From Planotetraspora thailandica (GTDB lineage Bacteria; Actinomycetota; Actinomycetes; Streptosporangiales; Streptosporangiaceae): a stretch of DNA of 40,793 nt. The position numbers were made by a program, and so were the translations under genes. The notes below the pieces were generated by a model, which ran no database searches, was not told where the DNA came from, and worked only from the letters and a program-made list of their open reading frames with translations. Shown here piece by piece: positions 14,333 to 23,622 of the stretch. Numbering within the stretch: position 1 is the stretch's first letter; each line of letters starts with the position of its first letter. The DNA lies in NCBI RefSeq assembly GCF_016863335.1, contig NZ_BOOR01000085.1:1-40793 (forward strand), in the 5' to 3' direction.

Positions 14333-15580
14333 ATGCGTGGCATCAGCCTAAAGGGCTCGCGGCCGGCCTCCGAGCCCGCGGGCCAGGTAAACGGGCACGT
14401 GCCCGAGCACGCGGAGCGGCCTCCGCTCGCGCCGTGGACGAACGAGCCCGGGGTACGCGAGATCCGGCAGTACAAGGTCTCGCCGAAGGGCCAGGGCGGC
14501 GGCGACAAGCTGCCCGGGCGGCTGCTTGGCTTCGCCGGCGCGGTCATCTTCGCGGCGCTCGTCGGCTCCGGCTTCGTGGCCTATGAGGCACAGCGTCTGT
14601 TCGCGCTCGCCCACAACCACACGGGCGCGGCGATCAACGACGCGGACCAGTGGCGCGCGGCGATCGTCGGTGCGCTCCCGGACGCGGGGTGGATCGCTAT
14701 GGCGCTCGTCGCGCTCGTCGCGGCGCTGCGCGGCCAGTCGTCGCTCCGGGCCCGCGTTGGCGTGCTGATCTTCTTCGGGCTGTCCCTGGGCGCTCAGGTG
14801 CTCTACGCGCCGGGCACGGTGGAGGGCATCCTCGTTGCGGTGATCGCCCCGATCACCATGGCTTGGATGTTGGAGACCTTCATCGTCGAAGTGCGGCGGT
14901 GGGCCGGGCAGAGGCGCGGCCTTGAGATGGATGAGTCCCCGATCCTGTCGGGCGTCCTCGTGGCGATCGTCCGCACCCTGCGCGGCCTGATCCGCCTACT
15001 GATGTGGGTGATCCGGCTCGTGCTGGCCCCCAAGAGCACCGCGAGCGGGCTCCGGTCCTGGATTCTCGACACGGCCCCGATCGCGCCCGGGCGCTCGCTG
15101 GCGAGCATGCGCGCGGCGGAAGCGCTCGCCATCGCGGAGGGCGCGACCACGAGCGCGGAGCAGGTGCGCGAGCAGGCAGCCGACGAAATCCGCGAGATCA
15201 CAGAGGCCGCTGCGGCGGAACGGACTGCATTGACCGCTCGTCTTACCGAGCGTGAATCCGAAATGACGGCCGAGCTCCGGAAGCTCCGCCGCGAGCTCGA
15301 TGAGCGGATGCGCGCGGCCGAGCATGACCGAGAGCTCCTGATCGCCGAGCGCGATCTCGTGCTCGCCTCCGCGAGCGCGCGCGATCGCCTCATCGCTCGC
15401 TATGAGCGCCTTCGCCTTGTCGGCGATGGGCGTTACGGTGATCGTTCGGCGGTGCCCGCGATCGCTCGTGAGCTGTATGAGGAAGTCGGGCTCCAGCGTG
15501 ACTCCACGGCACGGAACTACCTGCATGAGCACCTCGACACTCTCGGCGTTCCCCCCAAGGGCCAGGAGGCGGCGGAATGA
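14333..15580 (+). CDS. DUF2637-like transfer/spread membrane protein
   Basis: 415 aa from ATG 14333, with AGGAGA 8 nt upstream. A 60-residue Pro-rich head precedes four membrane segments at about 63-84, 111-132, 140-158 and 163-182 (for example LLGFAGAVIFAALVGSGFVA). A cytoplasmic coiled-coil follows at about 265-350 (EQVREQAADEIREITEAAAA and following), then a C-terminal region with GRYGDRSAVPAIARELYEEV. The TM layout resembles the DUF2637/Spd proteins of actinomycete conjugative plasmids. The stop overlaps the next gene's start (ATGA), so it is coupled to the coupling ATPase, and a T4SS-like membrane role is likely. Confidence 0.75.
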   Translation: MRGISLKGSRPASEPAGQVNGHVPEHAERPPLAPWTNEPGVREIRQYKVSPKGQGGGDKLPGRLLGFAGAVIFAALVGSGFVAYEAQRLFALAHNHTGAAINDADQWRAAIVGALPDAGWIAMALVALVAALRGQSSLRARVGVLIFFGLSLGAQVLYAPGTVEGILVAVIAPITMAWMLETFIVEVRRWAGQRRGLEMDESPILSGVLVAIVRTLRGLIRLLMWVIRLVLAPKSTASGLRSWILDTAPIAPGRSLASMRAAEALAIAEGATTSAEQVREQAADEIREITEAAAAERTALTARLTERESEMTAELRKLRRELDERMRAAEHDRELLIAERDLVLASASARDRLIARYERLRLVGDGRYGDRSAVPAIARELYEEVGLQRDSTARNYLHEHLDTLGVPPKGQEAAE

Positions 15581-17382
15581 ACGTCTCGGCAGCAACTGCT
15601 GATCTCGCACTCCCCGGCATCTCGACCGGCTTCCTCGTGACCCTGGCCGTCGTACTGCTGGGCGGCATCGCCGTCCGAATGGCGTGGGAGTCGGCCCGCA
15701 GGGGCCACCAACGGCCCCGCGCGGGCCTGTGGCGGCGCGTCCGCATGCGCCGCCACCCGGGCGCCGGGTTCGCCGGCCGGTGGGAGCTCTGGCGGCGCTA
15801 CGGCCTCCAGCGGGCCCGCAAGGTTGCCCGGCACGCCCGGCCCAGCCTCGAACGCCGCGACCTGTACGGGTACCGGGCCTGGCCGCAGTACGCGACGTTC
15901 CTCGGGTGGTCCCAGGGCTGGGTGCACCGCTGGCGCTGCTACGGCACCCTGCACGACATCCGGCTGACGATCGCGCCGCCGCAGAAGGGCAAGAGCTCGG
16001 CGGCGGCCGGTGCCATCATCGACGCGCCCGGCCCTGTCGTCGTGACCTCGATCCGCGGCGACCTCATCAAGAACACGGCTGGCCTGCGTCAGCGGGTCGG
16101 CACCCTGCACGTGTTCAACCCTGAGGGCGTCGGCGAGTACGGCTCGACGTTCCGGTGGAACCCCGTAGCCGGGTGCGAAGACCCGGAGACCGCCATTCGC
16201 CGCGCGGGCTACATGGTGGAGGCGGTCGAGACGCGCGGCCTGAGCGAGAGCAACTTCTGGTCCAACCAGGCCGTGCGCGTCCTGTCCGCGTACATGCACG
16301 CGGCGGGCCTGGTCGCGGGCTCCATGCGCCACGTCTACAAGTGGCTCACGGAGGAGGATTACACGCCGGTCGAGATCCTGAGCCGGCACACGATGGCGGC
16401 CCCGTTCGCGGCCGACGTCGTGCGCCGGTTCCTGAACCTGAACGACCGCACGCGGGACTCGATCCAGGCGACGTGCGATCAGGTCATGTCGTTCATGCTC
16501 TCGCCGGAGGTCGTCGAGACCCTGACGCCTCGCGGCGAGGGAGACGAGTTCGACATCCGATCGTTCCTGCGGAGCCGCGACACGCTGTATCTGGTCGCGT
16601 CGTCGGAGGCGGGAAGCCCGGTGCCGCCGCTGCTGTGCGCGCTCCTGGCGGAGCTCAAGCACGAGGCGGTCATAGCGGGCGCGGCGTCGCCGGCGGGCCG
16701 TCTCGATCCGCCGCTGTCGCTGGAGCTCGACGAAGTCGCGAACGTCACGCCCATCCCGGTGCACGTGTGGGCGTCCTACGCGGCAGGCTCGGGTATCCGG
16801 CTCGCCATGTACTCGCAGAGCTGGGCGCAGCTCGTGGCACGGTGGGGCGAGAAAGGCGCGGAGACGATCTGGCAGACCGCAGGCGCGAAGGTCATCATGG
16901 CGGGCGCGTCGGAGCCTGACCTGCTCACGCGGGTGAGTCAGCTCTGCGGGAAGGTCTACATCAAGGTGCGCGATCACCGGGAACGGGACGGCACGAAAAC
17001 CCCGGTGCAGGACTACGTCGACGTGATGGCCCCCGGCGACGTGCGGCGCCTGCCTCCCGGGCGGGCGATCCTCATCCTCGACGCGGCGCTGCCGACCATC
17101 ATCCGTACAGAGCAAGTCTGGAAGCGCGCCGACGTCAAGGCATGGGCCAAGAGCGGCGAGCCGATCCGGCTGCCCCGCGTGGTCGAGCGCGAGATCGCCA
17201 TCCCGGAGCCAGGCCTGCTGCTCGGCCACCGGCACACCGACGAACTCGCCTCCAGGCGGCGGCCAATCGAGCCGGAGCAGGAGGCGGCCCCGCCTCTGCC
17301 GCGTCGGCCCGCGATCGGCGACCCATCCGCACCGCGCGCGCCCCGGCCCTGGGACGCTGTCCCCGACCCTGGTGAGAGCTGA
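15577..17382 (+). CDS. VirD4/TraG-type conjugal coupling ATPase
   Basis: 601 aa starting at ATG 15577 within the previous stop. There is one N-terminal membrane segment (about 15-35). The Walker A variant APPQKGKSS is at about 133-141, followed by VVVTSIRGDLIKNTAGLR, typical of the family (the hit-and-run motif of VirD4-like proteins). Walker B LSLELDEVANV is at about 380-390, and there is a conserved IRLAMYSQSWAQL sensor region. The family pumps relaxase-bound single-stranded DNA to the transfer channel. It faces the relaxase gene at 18958-23622. The C-terminal Pro/Arg-rich tail is variable. Confidence 0.9.
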   Translation: MNVSAATADLALPGISTGFLVTLAVVLLGGIAVRMAWESARRGHQRPRAGLWRRVRMRRHPGAGFAGRWELWRRYGLQRARKVARHARPSLERRDLYGYRAWPQYATFLGWSQGWVHRWRCYGTLHDIRLTIAPPQKGKSSAAAGAIIDAPGPVVVTSIRGDLIKNTAGLRQRVGTLHVFNPEGVGEYGSTFRWNPVAGCEDPETAIRRAGYMVEAVETRGLSESNFWSNQAVRVLSAYMHAAGLVAGSMRHVYKWLTEEDYTPVEILSRHTMAAPFAADVVRRFLNLNDRTRDSIQATCDQVMSFMLSPEVVETLTPRGEGDEFDIRSFLRSRDTLYLVASSEAGSPVPPLLCALLAELKHEAVIAGAASPAGRLDPPLSLELDEVANVTPIPVHVWASYAAGSGIRLAMYSQSWAQLVARWGEKGAETIWQTAGAKVIMAGASEPDLLTRVSQLCGKVYIKVRDHRERDGTKTPVQDYVDVMAPGDVRRLPPGRAILILDAALPTIIRTEQVWKRADVKAWAKSGEPIRLPRVVEREIAIPEPGLLLGHRHTDELASRRRPIEPEQEAAPPLPRRPAIGDPSAPRAPRPWDAVPDPGES

Positions 17383-17963
17383 TGACGCTGGCAAGGAACG
17401 GCGGCGGGGGCCAGAGCGATGCTCTGGCCCTCCTGGCCGTGGAGCTGGGCAAGCTGCGCGAACGAGTCGAGCAGGTCGCCGGCAAGGTGGACGCGGCGGC
17501 CCCGGTCCTCAGTGCAGCCGCCGACCTCGGCGAGCAGGTCGCCGCACTCACGGAGACCGTTGCCCAGCTCACGGAGGACGAAGAGAGCGGCATCGGGCCC
17601 GTCCGCACCTGGTCATGGGTCCGCATGACGGAAGACGAGCGCGCACAGAGGCTCGGCGAGCTGGAGAGCTGGGTCTACGAGGTGCTGTATCCCACGTACG
17701 GCGACTACCTCCGAGACGAACGGATTGCCTCCTGCTGGAAGCAGCACGAGACGGCGATCATGGAGCTCGCGTGGCTGTATCACCTCTGGTACAACGCCTA
17801 CCTGCCCGACAAGCGCACCCCGCGCGACGCGGGCGACTGGCACGACAGATGGCTCCCGAGCGTCCTCGGCCGCCTTGACGGCGTGTTCAAGACCTGCGGC
17901 CACCGTGCCCGCGAGGCCACCGCACCAACCAACACGCAAGTGATCCGCCGCACTCCCCGCTGA
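17382..17963 (+). CDS. DUF4913-like protein
   Basis: 193 aa. ATG 17382 overlaps the coupling ATPase stop by one base (TGATG). The first 65 residues are a coiled-coil (ELGKLRERVEQVAGKVDAAA and following). The C-terminal domain has the DUF4913 pattern: WVYEVLYPTYGDYLRDERIA, CWKQHETAIMELAWLYHLWY, DAGDWHDRWLPSVLGRL. DUF4913 proteins are common neighbours of transfer genes in actinomycete elements, and their function is not established. It is the last gene of the plus-strand transfer operon, ended by a strong terminator. Confidence 0.85.
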   Translation: MTLARNGGGGQSDALALLAVELGKLRERVEQVAGKVDAAAPVLSAAADLGEQVAALTETVAQLTEDEESGIGPVRTWSWVRMTEDERAQRLGELESWVYEVLYPTYGDYLRDERIASCWKQHETAIMELAWLYHLWYNAYLPDKRTPRDAGDWHDRWLPSVLGRLDGVFKTCGHRAREATAPTNTQVIRRTPR

Positions 17964-17975
17964 CACAACGAACAA

Positions 17976-18002
17976 AGGGCCGGAGACCTGGTCTCCGGCC
18001 CT
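17976..18002. terminator. Bidirectional terminator between transfer operons
   Basis: AGGGCCGGAGACC and its exact complement are separated by one base. It lies 13 bp after the DUF4913-like stop and 24 bp from the stop of the convergent gene at 18026, so it can serve both strands. Confidence 0.85.
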
Positions 18003-18025
18003 CTCGTCTGTCCGAGATGTGATGT

Positions 18026-18856
18026 CTACGGCGGCAGGCAATCATCGCCGACCGGCTCCTGCGTCTTGCTGCCCATAAGCCAGCCGATCGTGTGCAGGAT
18101 GCCGTCCCCGTACCCGGCAGAGTGGCGGCGGCCCGGGCCCGGGTTCTGCCACCCGATGTCCTCGGCAGGCGCGAGCTCGCCCACGAGATCGTTCCTGCTA
18201 AAAGGTCGGCCGCCGGTACTGGTTGGCCGGCCGCTCGCGGGCCCGACTGCACGCAGACCCAATGCCCACTCGCAGGTAGCGACAACGCCGGAACACCAGT
18301 CGGTCTCCCACTCGATCCGCGCGTGAGCGGGTCCACGTCGAGCCCTTTCCAGCACCGCGCGGATCTGGTCGTCGCTTCGCAGGAGGTGCCCGCGACCTCC
18401 GACCAGGTGGCCCCATCCCGCCTCCGGGGTGGACCCAGGCACAGGGATGTCGTCGCTTTTCCCAATCAGCCACTCAAGCGTGCGAGCCGCGTCCTGACGT
18501 TCGGCGCTCTCCCCGCGACGGCGCGGGTTGTTCTCGGCATGCTTGATCTCCGCGCGCGCGTCAGCAAGCGTCGGAATAGCGCTGGTCTGACGCCCACTCG
18601 ACGGCGCCGTGAAGCTCTTGCCGAGAGCCCACAGAAACGCCTGGCTGTAGCCAGAGGGGGCGGAGGCGGGATGGGAAGCTTCCCACTCCCGGATCGCGGC
18701 AAACACCGCGGCGACATGCTCCGGCGGCCTCCGTACGGCAGGGCGGCGCAGGTCGGCGGCCTCTTCCTCGCTGATCTGCCGCTCGAAAACCTGTCGGCCG
18801 ACGTGGGGCGGGCGTGGCGGTTCGGGCTGCCGACCAGGCACGCGCACGCCTGACAT
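18026..18856 (-). CDS. Four-repeat WLxG protein, unknown
   Basis: 276 aa from ATG 18856, with a perfect AGGAGG 7 nt upstream. After an Arg/Pro-rich head the protein contains four copies of one motif: QAFLWALGKSFTAPS, RTLEWLIGKSDDIPV, ATCEWALGLRAVGPA and HTIGWLMGSKTQEPV, roughly 45-90 residues apart. The pattern x3-W-(L/A)-x-G-x5-P suggests tandem helical units. Such WLLG.....P repeats occur in actinomycete plasmid and phage proteins of unknown role. The parS-like palindrome lies just before its RBS. It is downstream of traA on the same strand, 101 bp apart. Confidence 0.75.
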   Translation of the reverse strand: MSGVRVPGRQPEPPRPPHVGRQVFERQISEEEAADLRRPAVRRPPEHVAAVFAAIREWEASHPASAPSGYSQAFLWALGKSFTAPSSGRQTSAIPTLADARAEIKHAENNPRRRGESAERQDAARTLEWLIGKSDDIPVPGSTPEAGWGHLVGGRGHLLRSDDQIRAVLERARRGPAHARIEWETDWCSGVVATCEWALGLRAVGPASGRPTSTGGRPFSRNDLVGELAPAEDIGWQNPGPGRRHSAGYGDGILHTIGWLMGSKTQEPVGDDCLPP

Positions 18857-18872
18857 GATCGCCTCCTGACTT

Positions 18873-18890
18873 TGTCTCCCATGGGAGACA
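18873..18890. promoter_or_regulatory. parS-like 18-bp perfect palindrome, site 2
   Basis: TGTCTCCCATGGGAGACA lies 16 bp before the start codon of the minus-strand gene at 18026-18856, adjoining its AGGAGG. It is identical over 24 bp, in inverted orientation, to 9769-9792 in the parB-like gene. It could be a second ParB site or an operator that controls translation or transcription here. Confidence 0.6.
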
Positions 18891-18957
18891 CCGCGGGCCC
18901 GTGCACCACGGGATGATCCGTCGCTGCTGCCACGGTACGTCCCTGGCCCGCTCATGG

Positions 18958-21900
18958 TCACCTCTCCAGCCCCGGCTCGTCACGGCTGAAGCTCGGTACC
19001 CGCTCATCCTCCAGGCGCCGCTGCGGCTCCTGCCGGACGGCGACCTGCTCGCGCGCCCGCTCGGCGTCGCGGCGCTCCAGCTCCTCACGGTCGGCGGCCG
19101 AACGCTCGGCCTCCTGCCGCTCCAGAGCCTTCCGTGTGACCTTGGCGGCCTCGGCTGCGGCCACGAGATCCGCGGCGACCTGGCGGCCGTCGACCACACC
19201 GATCCCGAGATCGAGCTCGCCCTGGTGCTCGTGCACCTCGGCGGCCCGCTCGTCGTCCTGGCGGACCGGGACGGCGTCCCGCTCGACCTCGACCGGCTCG
19301 GCCGTCCTGTCCTCGGCCCGCTCGTCGTCCCGCTCCACGCCGCGGTCGGCGTCCTGCTCGGCCGTGGGCTGGTCGTCCCGCTCCACCGCGATGTCGAGCG
19401 CGAGCTGCCCACGCATGGGCTCGTCCCGCTCGACCTCGACCGGCTCGGCCGTCCTGTCGTCGGCCCGCTCGTCGTCCTGGTGGATCGGCGGCAGGTCGGC
19501 CTCCGGGTGCCGGCGGCGCAGCTCCTGATCGGCCTGCGCGGCACGCTGCCGGGCCTGCTCGGTCTCCGCGTGCCACGCCTCTCGGGCCTCGTCGATGAAC
19601 TCCAGCGCACGGCGGCGGTCCTCGAGAACGCCCGCGAGCGACTCATGCGCCCGGGCCCTGCCCTCCAGCAACTCCCGCCGGGCGGGGTCGAGCTCGGCCG
19701 CGGCCTCTTGAGCGGTCAGCACCGCATCGGCCCGGGCCCGGTCCGACGCGACCGTGGTGTCCCGCAGGTCGTCGGCCACGTACTGCGGCGCCCACTTCGC
19801 GGCCCGCGCATACGCGGCCCGCTCCAGCCACAGCTCCCCATCCGTGCGGCTGGCCACGTCCAGCTCAGCCTCCGGCCGTCCCAGAGCGACGTACGCGGCG
19901 TGCCAGCTCGCCCGGGCCTCCGGGCTGTCCGGCGCGTACCCGATCGCGTCATCAAGGCTCAGTCGGTCGTACTGCTCGCGGAACGCCTCGACCACACCGG
20001 CCCGCGCCGCCCAGTCCTGCCGGGCGATCGGGTCGGCGGGCACCGGCCCGAGATGCTCGATCGCCCACGCCGGGGCCTCCTGCGCGACCCGCTCGCCGAT
20101 CTCGGCCGCCCGGGCGTCCATCACGGTGGCCAGCTCACGCGCGTAGTCAACCAGCTCCGCCGGGCCATGCGTCGGCGTCCGATCGGCCACCAACGCCACC
20201 GGAAGCGGCGCGGGCTCGTCGGTCCCGAGCGCGGTCCGCACGCGGTGGTGCAGCACCGACGCGATGCTCTCGGCCGGTGAGGCGGGATCGTCGATCTCCC
20301 GCGCATGCACCGCGCGCTCGACCAGCGCCGCCGCATCGTGCCCGGCGAGCTCGGCTGACCGGAGCAGCCGGTAGAGCGTGCCGCGCGGACCCCGGTCCTC
20401 GGTGCCGGCGAACCTGGCCCACTGGTCAGGCGTGAGCGCGGCCTCCAGCACCTCGGCGTACCGGGCCTCGCTGATGTCTCGCACGACCTCCGTGTGGATC
20501 GCGCCCAGGTGCCCCAGGTGGCCCGCACGCAGGTACTCATCACGCAGCGTCTCGGTAGCGGTCAGCTCGGCCTCGTCGGTCGTGATGGCCTCGGCCAGGA
20601 CGGCGAACCGGTCGAGCCTCGGCGCGTCCGGACCGTCCGGGACGATCCGTCCGGCGGCGGCGCGGGCGGCCTCCGGCGTCGGTACCGGCCCGGCGTCACG
20701 CTCGGCCCGGCGGGCGGCCTCGGCGAGCTCGGGCGCGGCGTCCTGCCCGGCCTCCATCTGCGCTGTCCGCTCGTCGATCGACACGTACGCGTAGTTGCCC
20801 TCGCGACCACGCGTCATCATCACGTACAGCATGGACCGGCCGGTGCCCTCGCCCACGAGCGAGTGGCAGGTGTCGACCGTGCGGCCCTGAGCGGCGTGCA
20901 CGGTGCTCGCATACGCCAGCTCGGCGTGCTCCTCCAAGTACCACTTGCCGACCGGATACGCCTCGCTCCACTGCTGCTCACCCGTCGCCGCATCGCGACC
21001 CAGCAAGCGCCGCACCTTCACGTCATCCTGGGCGAGTTCCTCGATCCGCAGAACGTCACGGTTGGTAATCCGGCGCCCGTCCTCATCAGTGACCTTGCTG
21101 TGGTTCTGACGGGCCATGATGAGATCGCCACGCCCGGCCGTCGCCTCTCGCAGCGTGATCCCGTCGTCCTGGACCAGGCCCAGGGCTCGCAGGTCGGCCT
21201 GCGCACGAGCGGCGAGCTCCGTCACCTGATCCTTGGTGGCCGACAGCAGGAGCGAGCTCTTGCCCTCCAGGTGGTCAGCGAGCCAGCGCCGATACGCTTG
21301 CTCGCTCATCTCCTCGGCCGTGCCCTCCAGCAGTCGGCCGTGCTTGTCGTACTGCTCCAGCGCGGAGACCTCGCCGCGGCGCATGGCCAGGCTCGCCTCG
21401 CGCTCCCACTCGGCGCTCATCCGCTGAACCTGTGTGAGCTGGTAGTAGCCGTGCTCACGGGCCAGCATCGCGAACGCGCCCGCGTCGCCCACGGCGGCGA
21501 GCTGCTCGGGGTCGCCCGTCAGTAGTAGTTTCGCGCCGGCCTGCTCGGCGATCCGATTGATCTCGGCGAGCTGGCGCGAGGTGGCCATGCTCGCCTCGTC
21601 GACCACGATGAGATCGCGCGGGCCGATCCGTTCCTGACCGGTCCGGACCCTGGTGAGGAACATCGCGATGTTGCGCGTGCGGTCGCAGCCCTCGCCCTGG
21701 AGTACCTCGGCCGCGTTCTGCGAGACCGCCAGACCGACAACCTTCCCCTCGACCTGCTCACGCCACAGCGTCGACAGTTCGCCCATTGCCCGCGACTTGC
21801 CCGCACCGGCAGGGCCCACAAGGACGTCGATGCGGCGCCCGGACGTTAGCACGCCGTGCACGGCGGCGGCCTGGTCGTCACGCAGACCGCCGACCCACTG

Positions 21901-23622
21901 CGCCGCGTCCGCGCTGCCCTGCTCGACTCCGGAGCCGTCCTGCTCCACGGCCGCGCCGGACAGACGCGCGGCCAGAGCCGCCACGTCTCCGCCCAGAGCC
22001 GCCGCTGCCATCTCCGGATCGAGAGCGGGAGCGCCCAGCTCCGCGCCCGCGCGGATCAGCTTCTCCTCAACGTCGAGCTGCTTGCGGGTCGTGTACAGGC
22101 CCCGCTCGTGCGGCTCGAACACGCTCCGGCCGTCGTCCTCCCGCACATACGCGTCAGGCGTGGCCACGAGCTCGGGGGCGTTCAACCGGTGGACGCCCAG
22201 GTCAGACGCGGGATCGAGCGCATCGTTTGTGAGGTCTACCAGCACCTTCCGCACGGTGTCGGCGGGCAGGCCGCCCAACTGGTCGGGCAGGGCCCGGTTG
22301 ATCGCGGCGGTGAGCTGGTAGCGGTTCCACGTCGCCGACGCCTCCTGTACCTCCGCGATCGCGGTCTCCAGCACCCGCTGAATCTCCTGGTCGGCGAGCT
22401 CCGCAACGTGCCGGGCCTCGGCCAGATCGACGCGGCCGGCGACCTCCCCGGGGATGTCCGCCAGGGCGCCGAGCTCGGCGGCGCGGGCCTGCGCCTCCCA
22501 CCCGGCGAGCGAGATCTCGCGCGGAGCCTCCTCCTTGCCCTTCCGCATCCGCGTTTTGCTGTCCAGCGTCACGTACTGGGCCATCTGGAAAAGAGCGCGG
22601 CGGCTCGGGCTGTGGCCGTGCTTCGCTTCGTACTCGGTAACCAGCGTGGCAACGTCGCGCTGAATCGTCGCGCGGCGAGACGAGAACAGATCCCGCGTCG
22701 CCTCGTCGATCCCGACGATCTCCCGGGCCTTCCCGTCCGGGCGCGTCGCGAACTCAACCCCGAGCGTCCGGGTGAGCTGCTCCCCCATCACGCGCTCGCC
22801 GATCGCCGCGGCGGCCGGTCGAGCCTTCCGCATGCCCCGGCTGTCGATCGTCCGCCACTGCCCGTCCGGGCACTCCACGCGGTTCAGGATCGCGTTGTGC
22901 ACGTGGAGCTGCGGGTCGCCGTTGCGGTTCGTGTGCTGGCTGAATGACGCGACAACCCAGTCGTGCGCCTCGACGAAACGGCCGGTGGCGTGGTCGGCGA
23001 GCTGGCGGCCGGTCACCGGGTCACGCGGGATCGCCCCGTGATACCCCGTCCGCGAATACCCGGCCTCATCCTGCAGAAAGTCGAGCGCGGCCTGACTGCC
23101 AGCCTCGACCGCATCCCACACCGTGCGGGCCTTGGCTTCCATCGCCTCGGCCGTCACCAGGTCGCCGGCGGCGCGGGCATCCACGGCGGCGGCCTGGAAA
23201 CCCGCATGCAACAGGCTCACGCTCTTCGCCGGGGAGAACGTCGCGTCATGAAAGAGAACCGCGCTGCGCGCGTTCTTCGACGCTTCCAGCGTCAGAGCCT
23301 TGATCCGCTCCGGCGAGGCATCCGGCTCGGCCTTCAACTTGTCCGCGAGAACCTCGTCAGCGCTCCGGTAGGTCCGCGGGGCCTTGCCCAACGTGGCCTT
23401 ACCCTCCGGGTCTCTCGGGTCGAGCAGGTGCGCGTAGATCGCGGTCATCTCATCCGCGTCGACCTCGCCCACCAACCCAAGATCGGCACACCCTCGGCCG
23501 GTCCACCGGCCCGCCGGCTCCCCGCCACCCTGGCCGCCAGTAGCTGACAGATAGTAGTTCTCCGCCCCACCCGCCGTCCGCGCCAGATACCCCGGGTCGT
23601 ACCCGGTCGTCATGCTCAGCAC
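18958..23622 (-). CDS. traA: MobF-type conjugative relaxase-helicase TraA
   Basis: 1,554 aa from GTG 23622 (AAGGAGGT 6-7 nt upstream; ATG 23613 is the alternative). The N-terminal relaxase domain has tandem tyrosines ENYYLSATGG at about 22-24 and the metal-binding triad H-x9-HxH (SQHTNRNGDPQLHVHN) at about 230-242. The helicase part has Walker A GPAGAGKS at about 603-610 and Walker B VVDEASM at about 673-679, plus late motifs LLLTGDPEQLAAVG, ASTVHAAQGRTVDT and LYVMMTRGR of RecD2/TraI-type helicases. The last 250 residues or so are acidic, with a duplicated DRTAEPVEVERD block and then a coiled-coil. It nicks oriT and unwinds the transferred strand. Confidence 0.95.
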   Translation of the reverse strand: MLSMTTGYDPGYLARTAGGAENYYLSATGGQGGGEPAGRWTGRGCADLGLVGEVDADEMTAIYAHLLDPRDPEGKATLGKAPRTYRSADEVLADKLKAEPDASPERIKALTLEASKNARSAVLFHDATFSPAKSVSLLHAGFQAAAVDARAAGDLVTAEAMEAKARTVWDAVEAGSQAALDFLQDEAGYSRTGYHGAIPRDPVTGRQLADHATGRFVEAHDWVVASFSQHTNRNGDPQLHVHNAILNRVECPDGQWRTIDSRGMRKARPAAAAIGERVMGEQLTRTLGVEFATRPDGKAREIVGIDEATRDLFSSRRATIQRDVATLVTEYEAKHGHSPSRRALFQMAQYVTLDSKTRMRKGKEEAPREISLAGWEAQARAAELGALADIPGEVAGRVDLAEARHVAELADQEIQRVLETAIAEVQEASATWNRYQLTAAINRALPDQLGGLPADTVRKVLVDLTNDALDPASDLGVHRLNAPELVATPDAYVREDDGRSVFEPHERGLYTTRKQLDVEEKLIRAGAELGAPALDPEMAAAALGGDVAALAARLSGAAVEQDGSGVEQGSADAAQWVGGLRDDQAAAVHGVLTSGRRIDVLVGPAGAGKSRAMGELSTLWREQVEGKVVGLAVSQNAAEVLQGEGCDRTRNIAMFLTRVRTGQERIGPRDLIVVDEASMATSRQLAEINRIAEQAGAKLLLTGDPEQLAAVGDAGAFAMLAREHGYYQLTQVQRMSAEWEREASLAMRRGEVSALEQYDKHGRLLEGTAEEMSEQAYRRWLADHLEGKSSLLLSATKDQVTELAARAQADLRALGLVQDDGITLREATAGRGDLIMARQNHSKVTDEDGRRITNRDVLRIEELAQDDVKVRRLLGRDAATGEQQWSEAYPVGKWYLEEHAELAYASTVHAAQGRTVDTCHSLVGEGTGRSMLYVMMTRGREGNYAYVSIDERTAQMEAGQDAAPELAEAARRAERDAGPVPTPEAARAAAGRIVPDGPDAPRLDRFAVLAEAITTDEAELTATETLRDEYLRAGHLGHLGAIHTEVVRDISEARYAEVLEAALTPDQWARFAGTEDRGPRGTLYRLLRSAELAGHDAAALVERAVHAREIDDPASPAESIASVLHHRVRTALGTDEPAPLPVALVADRTPTHGPAELVDYARELATVMDARAAEIGERVAQEAPAWAIEHLGPVPADPIARQDWAARAGVVEAFREQYDRLSLDDAIGYAPDSPEARASWHAAYVALGRPEAELDVASRTDGELWLERAAYARAAKWAPQYVADDLRDTTVASDRARADAVLTAQEAAAELDPARRELLEGRARAHESLAGVLEDRRRALEFIDEAREAWHAETEQARQRAAQADQELRRRHPEADLPPIHQDDERADDRTAEPVEVERDEPMRGQLALDIAVERDDQPTAEQDADRGVERDDERAEDRTAEPVEVERDAVPVRQDDERAAEVHEHQGELDLGIGVVDGRQVAADLVAAAEAAKVTRKALERQEAERSAADREELERRDAERAREQVAVRQEPQRRLEDERVPSFSRDEPGLER
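19262..19480. repeat. In-gene duplication in the traA tail
   Basis: About 50 bp encoding DDERA(D/E)DRTAEPVEVERD occurs twice, near 19280-19335 and 19423-19475, with few differences. It makes an acidic repeat in the C-terminal extension of the relaxase. Confidence 0.65.

Noticed and set aside
18901-20280. Long plus-strand frame opposite traA
   Set aside because: It mirrors the traA tail on the other strand, which is common in high-GC genes; traA motifs are clear.
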